Source of the DNA: Colocasia esculenta
Lineage: Eukaryota > Streptophyta > Magnoliopsida > Alismatales > Araceae
DNA length: 64,000 nt
Reading direction: 5' to 3'
NCBI GenBank assembly: GCA_014218235.1
Contig: CM024757.1
Span: 149,743,371 to 149,807,370, forward strand
A model generated the notes under the pieces. That model was not told the origin of the DNA and ran no database searches. It was given only the letters and a program-made list of their open reading frames with translations. The position numbers and the translations under genes are program-made. Of the stretch, positions 45,301 through 55,145 are shown one piece after another (within the stretch, counting starts at the first letter, position 1; each line of letters opens with the position of its first letter).

Positions 45301-45688
45301 AAGAAGAAGGCTCGGGTTTACCTAAAAACACAGGTGCCTCAGGTTAACGTCAACCTCTGCGCCGCTAACCAAACCGCCCCAACTAGGCGTCCACATCGCT
45401 CGACGCCAAGTTCAAGCAATAAAACCCATTAAAATAAACGGTAGACGTCCACGTCGATGGATGCCAAAAACATGTTAACGGCAACCCATGGCCGCCAACA
45501 CAAAGTCGACGTCACCCACCTGGACGCCAACCCACTGTTGATGTCCAGCGTACTGAACACCAACACAGACCCATAACCAAACCTGGTAAGGATCTAATAA
45601 GAAACACACAACACTAATGGGCCTCACATTGGCCACCAAACCCGCTAAACCTGGATCCACGGGGATCCGAAAAATGCGCGACGTTACA
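42332..45688 (-). repeat. 5' LTR of the LARD-like element (3.36 kb)
   Basis: TGTGACGGACC to GACGTTACA on the plus strand, nearly identical to 36671-40034 with scattered substitutions and a few short indels. Confidence 0.9.
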
Positions 45689-45693
45689 AAAAA

Positions 45694-46320
45694 TGTCTGT
45701 CTTCACGTCAAAAAGCTTATTCATTATCTCTATATAAGGGTATGATGGTCACTCCCACAGAGTAACTGGGGGTACGGGCATTCCCCATGTCTATCCCCAC
45801 GTCAAAAGGTGATCGTGATCCTAATTACCACTTTTCTCATTAAATTAAACAATACTTCAAAGTAGAAATAGAGTGAAGCCTCCATGCTAAAAAATCAAGG
45901 GCAATATGATGTTTATGGTTGATTGCTCATGTAGACATCACTTTCATATACCAACTGACCATCACCCACTAAGAAATATGTTTTTCTACAATGGTTTTAT
46001 TCAAAGGGGTTATCTTATTTTCATATGTGTTTGTACGGTGTCTTCTTAATGCTATAACTTGAGACTACTGAGGTATTATTACATAATCATTGTAGACTTT
46101 TGACGCATCTTAATATCAGTGGGTATGACATTTTATCATGTGTATATACCTATTTTTCAACCTTAAATACCATTTGGATGCTCATTGCCCAGTACATTCT
46201 GTCAAAATGCAAAACTGGCTAAAACCTATTTGTGCCTGTCGACAACTGCAAAGTCACCTGTTGACAGCCGGCAGCTAGGGCGGTTCAGAAGCCCAACCGG
46301 CGTGCCATTTTGGCTGGATT
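45694..46320 (+). other. Leader before the env-like ORF of SIRE-E
   Basis: Non-coding continuation of the SIRE-E spacer after the LARD insertion. A stretch at 45735-45805 resembles 36620-36665 (GTAACTGGGGGTACGGGCAT versus GTAACCGGGGACATGGGCAT), a local degenerate repeat. Two TGTCGACA-type palindromes lie at 46237 and 46257. A pyrimidine-rich tract ending CTCTCCAG at 46438-46446 could be a splice acceptor. Confidence 0.6.
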
Positions 46321-47714
46321 TTGTGGGTCCCCTTCCCTTTCAAACTCTTTCTAAAACTCTTTAAAAGGGAACCCACGCCTCCTCCTCCTTTCCCCACTTC
46401 CAAAATCTCTCTTCTTCCTCTCACAACCCCAACTTTCCCTCTCCAGGGCGCCAGACCTAGATTTCGATCCCACAGATCTTGTCCACTCCAACCTCCTCTT
46501 CCTCATGGATCTCTTGGGTCCCCTCTCTCCAGAAGCCGCTCTGGGGTTCCTACCGAGCACCGAAGCAAGCATCGGGACGACCGTCTACCAGTCATCGTCC
46601 CTCCAAATTTGCAACTCATCAAAGTTCTCGGCACCTTCACCAAGTTTTTCCAACCCCGTTATGTGGATTTCGTTTCTTTGGAAGACATGTTCCCTGATCT
46701 GCAGCCCCTATTCGACGTCCAGGGTTGGACCACTTTTTGTTACTCCCATAAGCGGTATTCTCCAACCGCTGTGACAGAGTTCTACAACAATCTGGGGACG
46801 TCAGATGCTGGTGATCTCTACACCCAAGTGAAAGGCACTCCCTTCAAACTCACACTCAATCTTCTCACTCGTGCTTTTCAAATCCCCAACTCTGGCATTG
46901 ATGTTCTGATTAATCATCCTGCTGCATCAGACTACTACAATCTCATTACTTTGCAGCCATACGATTCTACCAAAGATCATATGAAGTTGAATGCCAATTC
47001 CTTCCCTCCTCTTCATCGTCTCATTCATCACATCTTCACCACCATTATTGTGCCAAAGGATGGAAGTTGAGAACTTGTGACTGAAGTTCACAAATCCCTT
47101 TTCTACTCCTTCCTCAATGGTGAACAAGTAAATCTGCTTATTCTCATGATCGACCTACTCAGGCAATGTTTCCGTAACTCCAAAAGGTTGATGCCCTATG
47201 CTTGCCCCATTACCTCTCTCCTTCTGTTCATTGGCATCCACATTCCAAAAGGGGAGATGGTTGATCTCAAATCCCGTAGTTCCTTTGATCTTACTACAGC
47301 CCATAGGATGGGCTATAAGCTTATTGATGGGAAAGTCACACGGGAACTCAAGGGCAAGGAGCAGGCAGTTGAAGAAGAAGATCTTGAGGATGAAGAATCC
47401 AGTGATGAAGCCTCCCAAGCAAAGCCAATGGACGCTCAGGGAGATGATGATGAAGATGCAGAGATGCCGAAGATCAAGGACCACCAGAGCCTCAAGAACC
47501 ATCTCTTAGAGATTTCCTCACTGCTCAGCTGGCCCAAATGCAACAACAGATCACCACTGGTTTTGCACATCTCAATGCTCAGTTTGATCACGTTGATACA
47601 AGGATGGATGCTTTTGCTGACACTAATGTGCAAATTCAACATAGACTTACCAGGCTCTCCACAGAGCAACATGGGATCCGTCATCCCCATGCTACTGGGA
47701 ATGACACTGTCTAG
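46321..47714 (+). pseudogene. env-like ORF of SIRE-E
   Basis: The probable start is ATG at 46505 (MDLLGPLSPEAALG), with a frame change around 46560-46620 into LQLIKVLGTFTKFFQPRYVDF and FYNNLGTSDAGDLYTQVKGTPFKLTLNLLTRAF, the plant transposon-protein-like domain. TGA at 47068-47070 interrupts it, then LIDLLRQCFRNSKRLMPYACPITSLLL and an acidic part. A second shift near 47470-47500 leads to FLTAQLAQMQQQITTGFAHL and a coiled-coil C-terminus ending at TAG 47712-47714. Similar domains occur in SIRE-A and SIRE-H. Function unknown; no membrane anchor is evident. Confidence 0.75.
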
Positions 47715-47947
47715 AGAGTCTAGGATTCAGTCTCGGTTATCTAGTTTTATTTCTCACTAGGCTTGCGTCATATGATTGGTATCTTAGTTTGCTACGTCAT
47801 TCCTGTTATTTCCCTTCTTTTGCATTTCTTTAAGTCATGTCATGAAAATCTTTTGTAACGTGTGTACTGAATGATTATTCAATGCCATTCACAGTTCTTT
47901 GGCTACTTTCTATTCATCAGTGCATGATTTGCCTTTTTGGATGTTGC
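47715..47947 (+). other. Non-coding tail of SIRE-E before the polypurine tracts
   Basis: T-rich sequence with no ORF or repeat of note. Confidence 0.5.
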
Positions 47948-48009
47948 TAAAAGGGGGAGAACATCAATTGTGCATAAATTGAAATTTTTGTCATCATCAA
48001 AAAGGAGAA
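47948..48009 (+). promoter_or_regulatory. Double polypurine tract of SIRE-E
   Basis: TAAAAGGGGGAGAAC at 47948-47962 and AAAAAGGAGAA at 47999-48009, the second touching the 3' LTR. Repeated polypurine motifs before the 3' LTR are a known trait of SIRE elements. Confidence 0.8.
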
Positions 48010-49292
48010 TGTTGGGTTCTCATGTATGATGTTGAGATTAAATGTTTTTGATGATGAACAATGTCAATTGATGTTGTGTGAATATTTGAAACACGATGAC
48101 AGTGAAAAAGTCAAGCAAGTTATAATCATGAAAGAACATGCTTCTATTAATCATCTATACATTCATTATATCTTACTTAGAATGTCCTTCAATGTAAGTG
48201 TGAATGTAGGCAAGACATGTATCAAAATACAAGAGCAAAGACTCAAGAATAAGACATTAAGCAAGCACCTGTCGACAGCTAAGCACAGAGAAGACAAACA
48301 AGTTTCTGGAAACACAAGTGAAGTGTGTCTGTCGACAGCAACAAATCGCATGTCGACAGCTACACACAGAAAAGTCCTTCCCGGAAGACCATTGTTCTGG
48401 AAATTGGAAATCTGTCAGCACCTGTCGACAGACACATTACTGGCTGTCGACAGACGAAGAGAAAACTCAGTTACGAGATTTGGATATGTTTTATATTTGG
48501 GTGTTTCCTTTTACCACGTCTCTCCAAACTTGGACACCCATATATATAGAACATATTGAGCTATTTTCGTAGCAAGAAGCCACCATACTAAAATCCTAAG
48601 CAAAACCCAAGAGAGAAAGCTTCTCCCTACTACTCCACTTTAACCCTCCGTCCAGAGCAAAGAAGATCTATCTTCCGAGCGGAGTTGAAGACGGTTTGTC
48701 TACGGTTCAAGCTTCTACATCGTCTGAGGATCATCAAAGAGAATCTTGGAGTTCTTCTGGACGACCAGCGATAAGAGTTCTTCATTGGGATTTGTTCTTT
48801 CACCTCAGAACTCCTATCTTTTCGTATCTCTCATACATTTGTGTGTGTGGTTGTGATTCAAGCATCCCTTGTGCTTGATTCACGTGTGGCTAGTTGTTCT
48901 GAATGCATGTTTGCTTCAGACAACTTGAGTGTGTGTGTTGTAAGAGTCGAACTCACTTATAAGCAGTCTTTCTGCGTGTGTGTGTGGACGGTGGACGTAG
49001 GATACATAAGTTGTGTACTCCGAACCACCTTAAATCATCGTGTCTGTGGTTTGAACGTTTTACTGTAGATGTTTGGTAGGCACGTTGATCACTCACACAT
49101 TAGATAGGTTGTCAATTGTTCTACTCTTAATCAACACATACATCTTGGTTCGAATTCAAATCAAATCTGTTTGAGATTTTGATAAGTCTGTATTTCCATC
49201 GAAAAGAAGGTCATAGTGGTTTAATTGGAAGTAATCTAGTCAACCCCCCCCCCTTCTAGATTACCATAATAGATAATTTCGCACATCTTTCA
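48010..49292 (+). repeat. 3' LTR of SIRE-E (1.28 kb)
   Basis: TGTTGGGTTCTC to CACATCTTTCA. Palindromes at about 48269, 48330, 48352, 48422 and 48445, TATA at 48540-48550, stem-loop at 48990-49029. It lacks the extra 24-bp palindrome-bearing unit seen at 29078-29101 in the 5' LTR. Confidence 0.93.
48990..49029 (+). other. Conserved R/U5 stem-loop, SIRE-E 3' LTR
   Basis: Same as 29821-29860 with C-to-T changes, including GATACATAAG, which turns one inner pair into a wobble. The outer stem is intact. Confidence 0.65.
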
Positions 49293-49407
49293 AGTACCAC
49301 CTCCTCCACCATTGATAGATTATGGAACGTTCATGCAAGGGTTAGTTCAAGCTATGCAGACTTAGGCCCAGACCCAGGCAGCATTGCAGGCCCAAGTGCA
49401 AGCTCAA

Positions 49408-49481
49408 GTTAGATGTAGCTCTAATGGTTGTCAGTAGTTTTCTTTAGTGAACCTATCTTATGCTGATCCTTGTTGTCTCAG
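49408..49481 (+). other. Intron-like gap 1 in Tekay-G gag (74 bp)
   Basis: Starts GTTAGA after CTCAA, ends TTGTCTCAG. A CTGAT branch-point-like word lies about 19 bp before the end. Its removal rejoins QAQVQAQ to TQALPAV in phase 0, changing the reading frame as needed. Confidence 0.55.
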
Positions 49482-49682
49482 ACTCAGGCTCTACCCGCAG
49501 TGCATTTGGAGCATAGGGGCCCATCTGTGATGGAGAGGTTCAGGAGGATGTCTCCACCCTCTTTTAAGGGGGAGAGTCAACTGTTGTTGGCTGAGAGTTG
49601 GCTAATGGACACCGAAAAGATTTTTAGAGCTATTCGTTGTGCTGAGGAAGATAAAGTTAGTTTGGGGACCTATATATTGTAG

Positions 49683-49759
49683 GTAATTGTAAGGCAAGGT
49701 TTAATTATAAATCATTATAGTGTGGTTGGTTATGCTTAATGGAGATGTACTCTTTGTAG
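49683..49759 (+). other. Intron-like gap 2 in Tekay-G gag (77 bp)
   Basis: Donor TAG|GTAATT (probably CAG or GAG originally), acceptor CTCTTTGTAG|G, branch-point-like CTTAAT about 24 bp upstream of the acceptor. Removing it gives TYIL-x-ERADVWW, the exact length of the family motif. Confidence 0.65.
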
Positions 49760-49954
49760 GAGAGGGCTGATGTTTGGTGGTCATTGTTAACCAGGTTGCA
49801 AGCCCAAGGGGGGTGAATGGGTTGTTAGAAATTATATCTTAAAATTTTTCTGTTAAATATAACTTCGAACAGAAACACTAAATGCAGGTGTTAGAGTTAG
49901 TGAGCAACGGAAATAAGATAAAAGCAATCACACAAAATGCACAAGTATTTTTAT

Positions 49955-49995
49955 CCTGGTTTGGACCTCCTATCACCAAGAGTCCTAAGTCCAGT
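49955..49995 (-). other. Conserved R/U5 stem-loop, LTR D
   Basis: Sense CTGGACTTAGG ... AAACCAG. Outer stem CTGG/CCAG and inner GGAC/GTCC pair; the hairpin top is irregular. Confidence 0.55.
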
Positions 49996-50416
49996 CCCTA
50001 AGAAACTACTTGGGATTCCACTAACCAATGGTACAGTCCCCCTTAAGGACACTTATACATCTAGCACCCGCTGGCCTACTCTTCTACCCACGAAGAGGCA
50101 ATACAACCACCTGTAGCAACAGGTCTTCCCTTCAACAAGGGGAATAAACCACCTACCTACAGTAGGTCTTCTCTTCACACAGGAAGAAGAGCACTCTTAA
50201 AGAAGAGTTGAAGGAATGCCCCCTAGACCAAGCTTATACAGCAATGCAGTGCTTGATCTGAGGCATGATCTAAGAGAGAGAAGAATAGGCTATGATGCTA
50301 CTCTCTCAGAAACAGCAGGCTCTTAAAAGAAAAAGAGTAGTGAAAGCTTTAGAAGAGCTCTGAGCATATGAACTTGGAGTGAGGACGCACTGCTCTTCTA
50401 GTGGTTATGAAGGCTT

Positions 50417-50429
50417 GTATATTTATTTC
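50417..50429 (-). promoter_or_regulatory. Predicted TATA box of LTR D
   Basis: Minus strand AAATAAATATACA, about 420 bp upstream of the stem-loop in sense direction. Confidence 0.5.
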
Positions 50430-51116
50430 TTGGTTTACTTGAATTATCATTCCTTTACAACCATCGTCTTCCTTTTTATAGGCACTTCACCTATCTTCAG
50501 ATGTGTCTGTTGATGTGTCTGTTGTCTCTCATTTCTTGATGCTCGTTTCCATGCAGTCTCTACAGGTCTTACGTTGTAGAAACATGTGACTACCGGAAAC
50601 CTGGAGGCATTAAATGCTAAGAGAGAGATCTTCAGTCAACGAACAAAAAGGTGTTATACAGAAATAGATATGTCCATTCTGTCACAATATAAATCATAAG
50701 AAGACTTGTTATAAGAATGGCAAACTGTAAAGCGCTTTCTGCAAGAGCTCTATGTCACGTGACTAAACCTCAACCAGATATGTTCCTTTTTGTTCACATG
50801 TAAAGTATTAGAAGACTTACCATGAAAATAGTAGTCAGTCAAAAGTCATATTGTATGGAAACTATATCCAGCAATAGACTATGCGTATGAAAGACGTATG
50901 TGAAATATTAACAGATGGTGGGAGATTTGAATTTCACGTGTTCAAATTGCTAAGGACATTTGAAACAAGTCTGAGAATACTTTAATCATTTTATCAAAGA
51001 TGTTTTCAAAAAGTTCCTTAATCAAAAGATATGCAATATGATCAATATGATTTCAAGAAAAAATGGTTTGATAAAGATAATATATATTTATTTATTTATT
51101 TGAAATAACATTTGAT

Positions 51117-51720
51117 ATGATAAAGGCAATCGATGTTCATATAGGCAATCGATATCTAAGAAGTTATTATTTAAAGATAAGGAAATCGATGATTATGCAG
51201 ACAATTGATATAAGATGGCAATTGATGTTTCAGTGCAATGCAATCGATGTTTACGAAGGCAATCGGTATGTAAGGCAATCAATTGGTGAAGGTAATCGAT
51301 ATTTAAAAGGACAATCGATGTTTAAAAAGGTTAGCAATTGATATGAATAGAGCAACAATCGATTGGTCAAGAATATAACGTAAACGGTTGAAGTGAAGCT
51401 TCAGATGGCCAAAATATAACACAATCGGTCGAAGTGAAGCTTTGAATATGACGAAGTGTAACTTCGGATATGACAAAGTTAACTTTAGATATGACGAAGT
51501 GAACTTCATATATGATGAAGTGAAACATCGTATAAAACAGTTCATAACATTGTCGGTCAAAGTGAAACTTCGGATATGATGAAGTTGAGCTTCGACTGAT
51601 CATGACCAAAACATGCATGATGAAGTGCTAGCCTCGGATATGACGAAGTGGACTTCGGATATGACAAAGCTAGCTTCGTATATGACAAAGTGTAGCTTCG
51701 ACTGATCAAGACCAAAAACA
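51117..51720 (-). repeat. U3 arrays of LTR D: ATCGAT and CTTCG/CGAAG repeats
   Basis: First about ten copies of GGCAATCGAT or variants (51117-51345), then about fifteen words of the form CTTCGGATATGACGAAG in alternating orientation (51390-51720). Confidence 0.85.
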
Positions 51721-52071
51721 TGCATGACCTCGGATGATTAAGTTTAAAGCAATAAAAGATGAAACTTGACTTCGATTGAAACTGTGAAAAAATTATCAGT
51801 GATGAAGCACATGAACTTATGAATGAAACTATGAGTGACAACAAGGACTTACAAGCAATTGAACACCATCTAATGAATCTTAGAAATACTTGGATTACTT
51901 ACAATGATGTTCCTTGAAGTATACTTTATTTCCTATGAGTCTCCTGTTGACAGACTTAACCAAAATGATATTAAGGTAAATGCACATGATTTAGATAAAT
52001 ATAAAAATATTCTGATAAGTTTTGTTATCACGAAAATATATAATCATAGAGATAAAGGAGTCAACAGTCAT

Positions 52072-52900
52072 CCATACTACGCACCAAGTTTGAGGGTAGG
52101 TATGTTGGTTGAGTGCAGGTAAATGCTTACGTTGTGGTGATAAGGACCACAAGATAAATGATTGCCCAAAGATGTCGTAGCAGACAGCAACAGCAGCGGC
52201 GCCGGCAGTAGCAAAACCAGTAGGAACACCTCGGGCCCAAGTCCGAGTGTATGCATTGGCCAAAGAAGATGCATAGTAGGCAGAACATGAGTCCTCTTTT
52301 ATACTGGTGCTACACATACATTTGTGTCTGAGAGATTTGCAAAGATGCCACTTAAGGAATCAGATGCAGAAGCTATTGATTTAGATATTCCCTTAACTGG
52401 GCATACACTAGCAGGAGCCATGATCACTAAGAAGTGTTTTCACTCACTGTATGTGTGCATAGAAGAGCGGGATTTGGCAAGATGCTTTTATCTATTAAAG
52501 ATGAAAGATTATGATGCTATTCTAAGTTTAGATTGGCTGGAAGAACACTATGCCCTACTAGATTGTTGGAAGAATGAAATCATTTTCTGTATTCCATGAG
52601 AGGATGAGTTTTCACATCCCTTGCCCAGGAACATGGCTGGGAAGTTTGTGGTGTCTGCCTTAAAGGCAGCCAAGATGCTGAACGAAGGCTGTAGTGTGTA
52701 CTTGGCTAGTGTGGTTGTGTCTAAGGACACTAAAACCAAACTTATTGAAGAGGTAAAGGTTGTTCGTGATTATGCAGATGTTTTTCCTGAGGATCTTTCT
52801 AGTTTGCCACCAGAGAGGGAGATTGAGTTCACTATTGAGTTGATGCTAGGTACAGCTCCGATTTCTAAGGCACCTTATCGTATGACACCAACATAGCTGG
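52072..52900 (+). pseudogene. Tekay-G gag end (zinc knuckle) and protease
   Basis: A CCHC knuckle CLRCGDKDHKINDC at 52124-52165. Only about 55 bases separate it from the DVWWS block, where relatives have well over 100 codons, so gag has an internal deletion here. The protease follows: FYTGATHTFVSERFA, where the catalytic Asp (family FDTGATH or FDSGATH) is Tyr, then AGAMITKKCF, DYDAILSLDWLEEHYALLDC and the linker LPPEREIEFTIELMLGTAPISKAPYRM leading into RT. Confidence 0.87.
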
Positions 52901-53600
52901 TGGAGCTCAGGAGGCAGTTGCAAGACTTGTTGGACAAGGGTTTCATTCTTCCAAGTTCTTCGCCATAGGACGCTCTAGTTCTCTTTGTTAACAAGAAAGA
53001 TGGTTCGATGAGGCTATGCATTGATTACCAGAAGCTTAATCAAGTGACGGTCAAGAACATGCATCCTTTACCCCGTATTGATGACCTATTTGATCAGTTG
53101 CAAGGAGCTTCTATATTTTCTAAAATAGATCTTCACTCGGGTTATCAACAACTTCGGATAAAGGTCAATGATACGTTCAAAACAGCTTTTCAGACACGAT
53201 ATAGTCATTACGAGTTTTTGGTGTTGCCTTTTGGCCTAGCAAATACCCCAGCAGCATTTATGGATTTGATGAATCGGGTTTTTAGACCTTATCTGGATAG
53301 TTTTGTAGTTGTCTTCATAGACGATGTACTAGTATATTCTCCTGATGAAGCATCTCACCATGAGCATTTGAAGATGTGCTAGAAGTGTTGCGAGAAAACA
53401 AATTGTTTGCCAAGCTTAGTACGTGTGACTTATGGATGAAGGAAGTTCATTTCCTTGGTCAGGTAATTTTTGGAAATGAGATAGCTATGGATCCATCTAA
53501 GGTGAAGGCAGTGCTAGAATGGGAGACTCCAAGATCACCATATGAGATACGGAGTTTCTTGGGATTAGCTATTATTACCACCACTTTATAGAGAGCTTTG
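52896..53600 (+). pseudogene. Reverse transcriptase of Tekay-G
   Basis: Ty3/Gypsy RT: LVELRRQLQDLLDKGFILPSSSP, FVNKKDGSMRLCIDYQKLNQVTVKN, PLPRIDDLFDQLQGASIFSKIDLHSGYQQLRI, TAFQTRYSHYEFLVLPFGLANTPAAFM, catalytic FIDDVLVYS intact, EHLKM. A one-base shift near 53375 leads into LRENKLFAKLSTCDLW and VHFLGQVI, and another near 53570 into YYHHFIESFASIAALL. Confidence 0.92.
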
Positions 53601-54460
53601 CATCCATTGCGGCACTGTTAACCAAGCTAACCAGGAAGCGAGTCAAGTTTGTTTGGTCCAAGGAATGTGAACAGAGTTTTCGAGAGTTGAGGAGTAGGTT
53701 GACATCTACCCCCGTGTTGATTCTACCTAATGGGGTAGATGGTTTCACGATCTCCACGAAAGCTTCTCATATTGGTCTTGGTTGTGTGTTAATGCAGGAT
53801 GGGAAAGTGGTTGCCTATGCTTCTCAACAATTAAAGGAACATGAGCATAACTATCCGACCCATGATTTGGAGTTGGCAGTAGCGGTTCATGCTTTGAAGA
53901 TCTGGTGACACTATCTTTATGGTGTCAAGTTTAAGGTGTTTACTGATCATCAGAGTCTCAAGTACTCGTTCTCACAAAAGGAGCTAAATCTGAGGCAGAG
54001 AAGATGGATAGAATTCTTAAACTATTATATTTTGAGTTGCAATATCACCCAGGCAAGGCAAATGTTGTAGTCGATGAGCTAAGTAGGAGAGGACCGCAAT
54101 GCAGAAGGATTGGAAATTCGGTTGTGTGTTAAGGATGGAAAGTGGTTGCCTATGCTTCTCAACAATTAAAGGAACATGAGCATAACTATCCGACCCATGA
54201 TTTGGAGTTGGCAGTAGCGGTTCATGCTTTGAAGATCTGGTGACACTATCTTTATGGTGTCAAGTTTAAGGTGTTTACTGATCATCAGAGTCTCAAGTAC
54301 TCGTTCTCGCAAAAGGAGCTAAATCTGAGGCAGAGAAGATGGATAGAATTCTTAAACTATTATGATTTTGAGTTGCAATATCACCCAGGCAAGGCAAATG
54401 TTGTAGTCGATGAGCTAAGTAGGAAGAGGACCGCAATGCAGAAGGATTGGAAATTGAAGG
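53601..54460 (+). pseudogene. RNase H of Tekay-G with internal tandem duplication
   Basis: SKECEQSFRELRSRLTSTPVLILP, then FTISTKASHIGLGCVLMQ, where the first catalytic Asp (family DAS) is Lys, VVAYASQQLKEHEHNYPTHDLELAVAVHALKIW, TDHQSLKYSFSQKELNLRQRRWIEFLNYYDFELQYHPGKANVV. The segment 53780-54119 is repeated at 54120-54457. Confidence 0.9.
53780..54457 (+). repeat. 340-bp direct tandem duplication
   Basis: Both copies start GGTTGTGTGTTAA and end at GATTGGAAATT. The second has a few small deletions near its start (GTTAAGGATGGAAAG versus GTTAATGCAGGATGGGAAAG) and is less decayed at YYDFELQ. Confidence 0.92.
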
Positions 54461-55145
54461 AAGATGCGGCTTGTGCTTTAGTAGAGGTTGAGTCACAGTT
54501 ATGTCAAGCTTTTGTTGCTCAATTGTCTATCAGATCTACTATTCTGGATAGTGTGGTGGATGGTTAGAAGGATGATCCTAGGTTGCTAGAGATGATTGGA
54601 AAGTCAGGCATTGCTAGTGATGACGAAGGCGTTATCAGGTTCCAACATAGAGTGTGTGTGCCAGACATTGCTGATGTGAGGAAGAAGATTTTAGAGGAAG
54701 CTTGTAGATCCAAGTTTTCAATACATCCAGACAGTGGCAAGATGTATCAGGATCTGAAGCAAACTTTTTGGTGGCAAGGCATGAAGAGGGATGTTGCAGA
54801 TTTTGTGGCTAGATGCTTGACATGCCAACAAGTAAAAGCAGAATGCCAGAGGCCATCCGAGCTGATGCAGAAGATTGATATTCTGTTATGGAAATGGGAA
54901 GCGATCACCATGGATTTTGTCACAGGCTTACCCGGACTACTAGGGGTAATGACTCTATCTGGGTGATTATGGACAGATTCTCCAAGACCGCTAATTTCTT
55001 AGCCATGAACAAGAAGCAGTCTATTGAGAGTTTAACCAAGCTTTATGTGGATAGTATTGTCAAGTTGCATGGAGTTGCAAAATTTATCATTTCGGATAGA
55101 GATCCAAGGTTTACTTCAAGGCTATGGCAAGGTTTGCAAGATGCT
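54461..55145 (+). pseudogene. Integrase of Tekay-G, first part
   Basis: A zinc-binding part, SIHPDSGKMYQDLKQTFWWQGMKRDVADFVARCLTCQQVKAE, then core ITMDFVTGLPG (first Asp), frameshift near 54940, WVIMDRFSKTANFLAM, LYVDSIVKLHGVAKFIISDRDPRFTSRLWQGLQ (second Asp). The solo LTR at 55146 interrupts it; it resumes at 59021 with LTLSSAFHPQIDGQSERTIQ (catalytic Glu). Confidence 0.9.

Larger units (their letters stand above)
36671..45688 (-). mobile_element. LARD-like non-autonomous LTR retrotransposon (9.0 kb)
   Basis: Two direct LTRs of about 3.36 kb (36671-40034 and 42332-45688) flank 2.3 kb without recognisable gag or pol. The flanks are AAAAA on both sides (36666-36670, 45689-45693). The primer-binding site lies left of the right LTR, so the sense is minus. 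LTRs differ by about 2-3% by eye, suggesting it is younger than its host SIRE-E. LTR ends (sense TGTAACGTCGCG ... CCGGTCCGTCACA) and GGACGC motifs resemble Gypsy solo LTR 1, pointing to a Gypsy, possibly Tekay-like, parent. Confidence 0.9.
28819..49292 (+). mobile_element. SIRE-E: SIRE-type Copia element with env-like ORF
   Basis: Complete at both ends: 5' LTR 28819-30126, primer site 30129-30141, gag, PR, INT, RT, RNase H, post-pol spacer, env-like ORF, two polypurine tracts, 3' LTR 48010-49292. Target duplications TGTAC (28814-28818) and AGTAC (49293-49297) differ by one base. Without the 9-kb element nested at 36671-45688 it is about 11.5 kb, typical for SIRE. The LTR pair differs by several percent by eye, plus a 24-bp repeat-unit indel. 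Confidence 0.93.
49298..49784 (+). pseudogene. gag of Tekay-G, central part with two intron-like gaps
   Basis: Continues the frame from 28818: a proline run, LIDYGTFMQGLVQAMQ, TAG at 49363-49365, AQTQAALQAQVQAQ. Then 74 bp with splice-like ends, then TQALPAVHLEHRGPSVMERF, MSPPSFKGESQLLLAESWLMDTEKIFRAI and DKVSLGTYIL. Next come TAG 49680-49682, 77 bp with splice-like ends, and ERADVWWS. The usual retrotransposon gag block is TYMLxGEADxWW, so the second gap falls inside a conserved run. Solo LTR D follows at 49785. Confidence 0.82.
49785..52066 (-). mobile_element. SIRE solo LTR D (2.28 kb) in Tekay-G gag
   Basis: Plus strand from TGTTAACCAGG to GGAGTCAACA, with exact target duplications GTCAT (49780-49784, 52067-52071). 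Same type as LTRs A and C: G-run near the left end, stem-loop 49955-49995, TATA 50417-50429 on the minus strand, repeat arrays 51117-51720. No internal domain. Confidence 0.93.
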
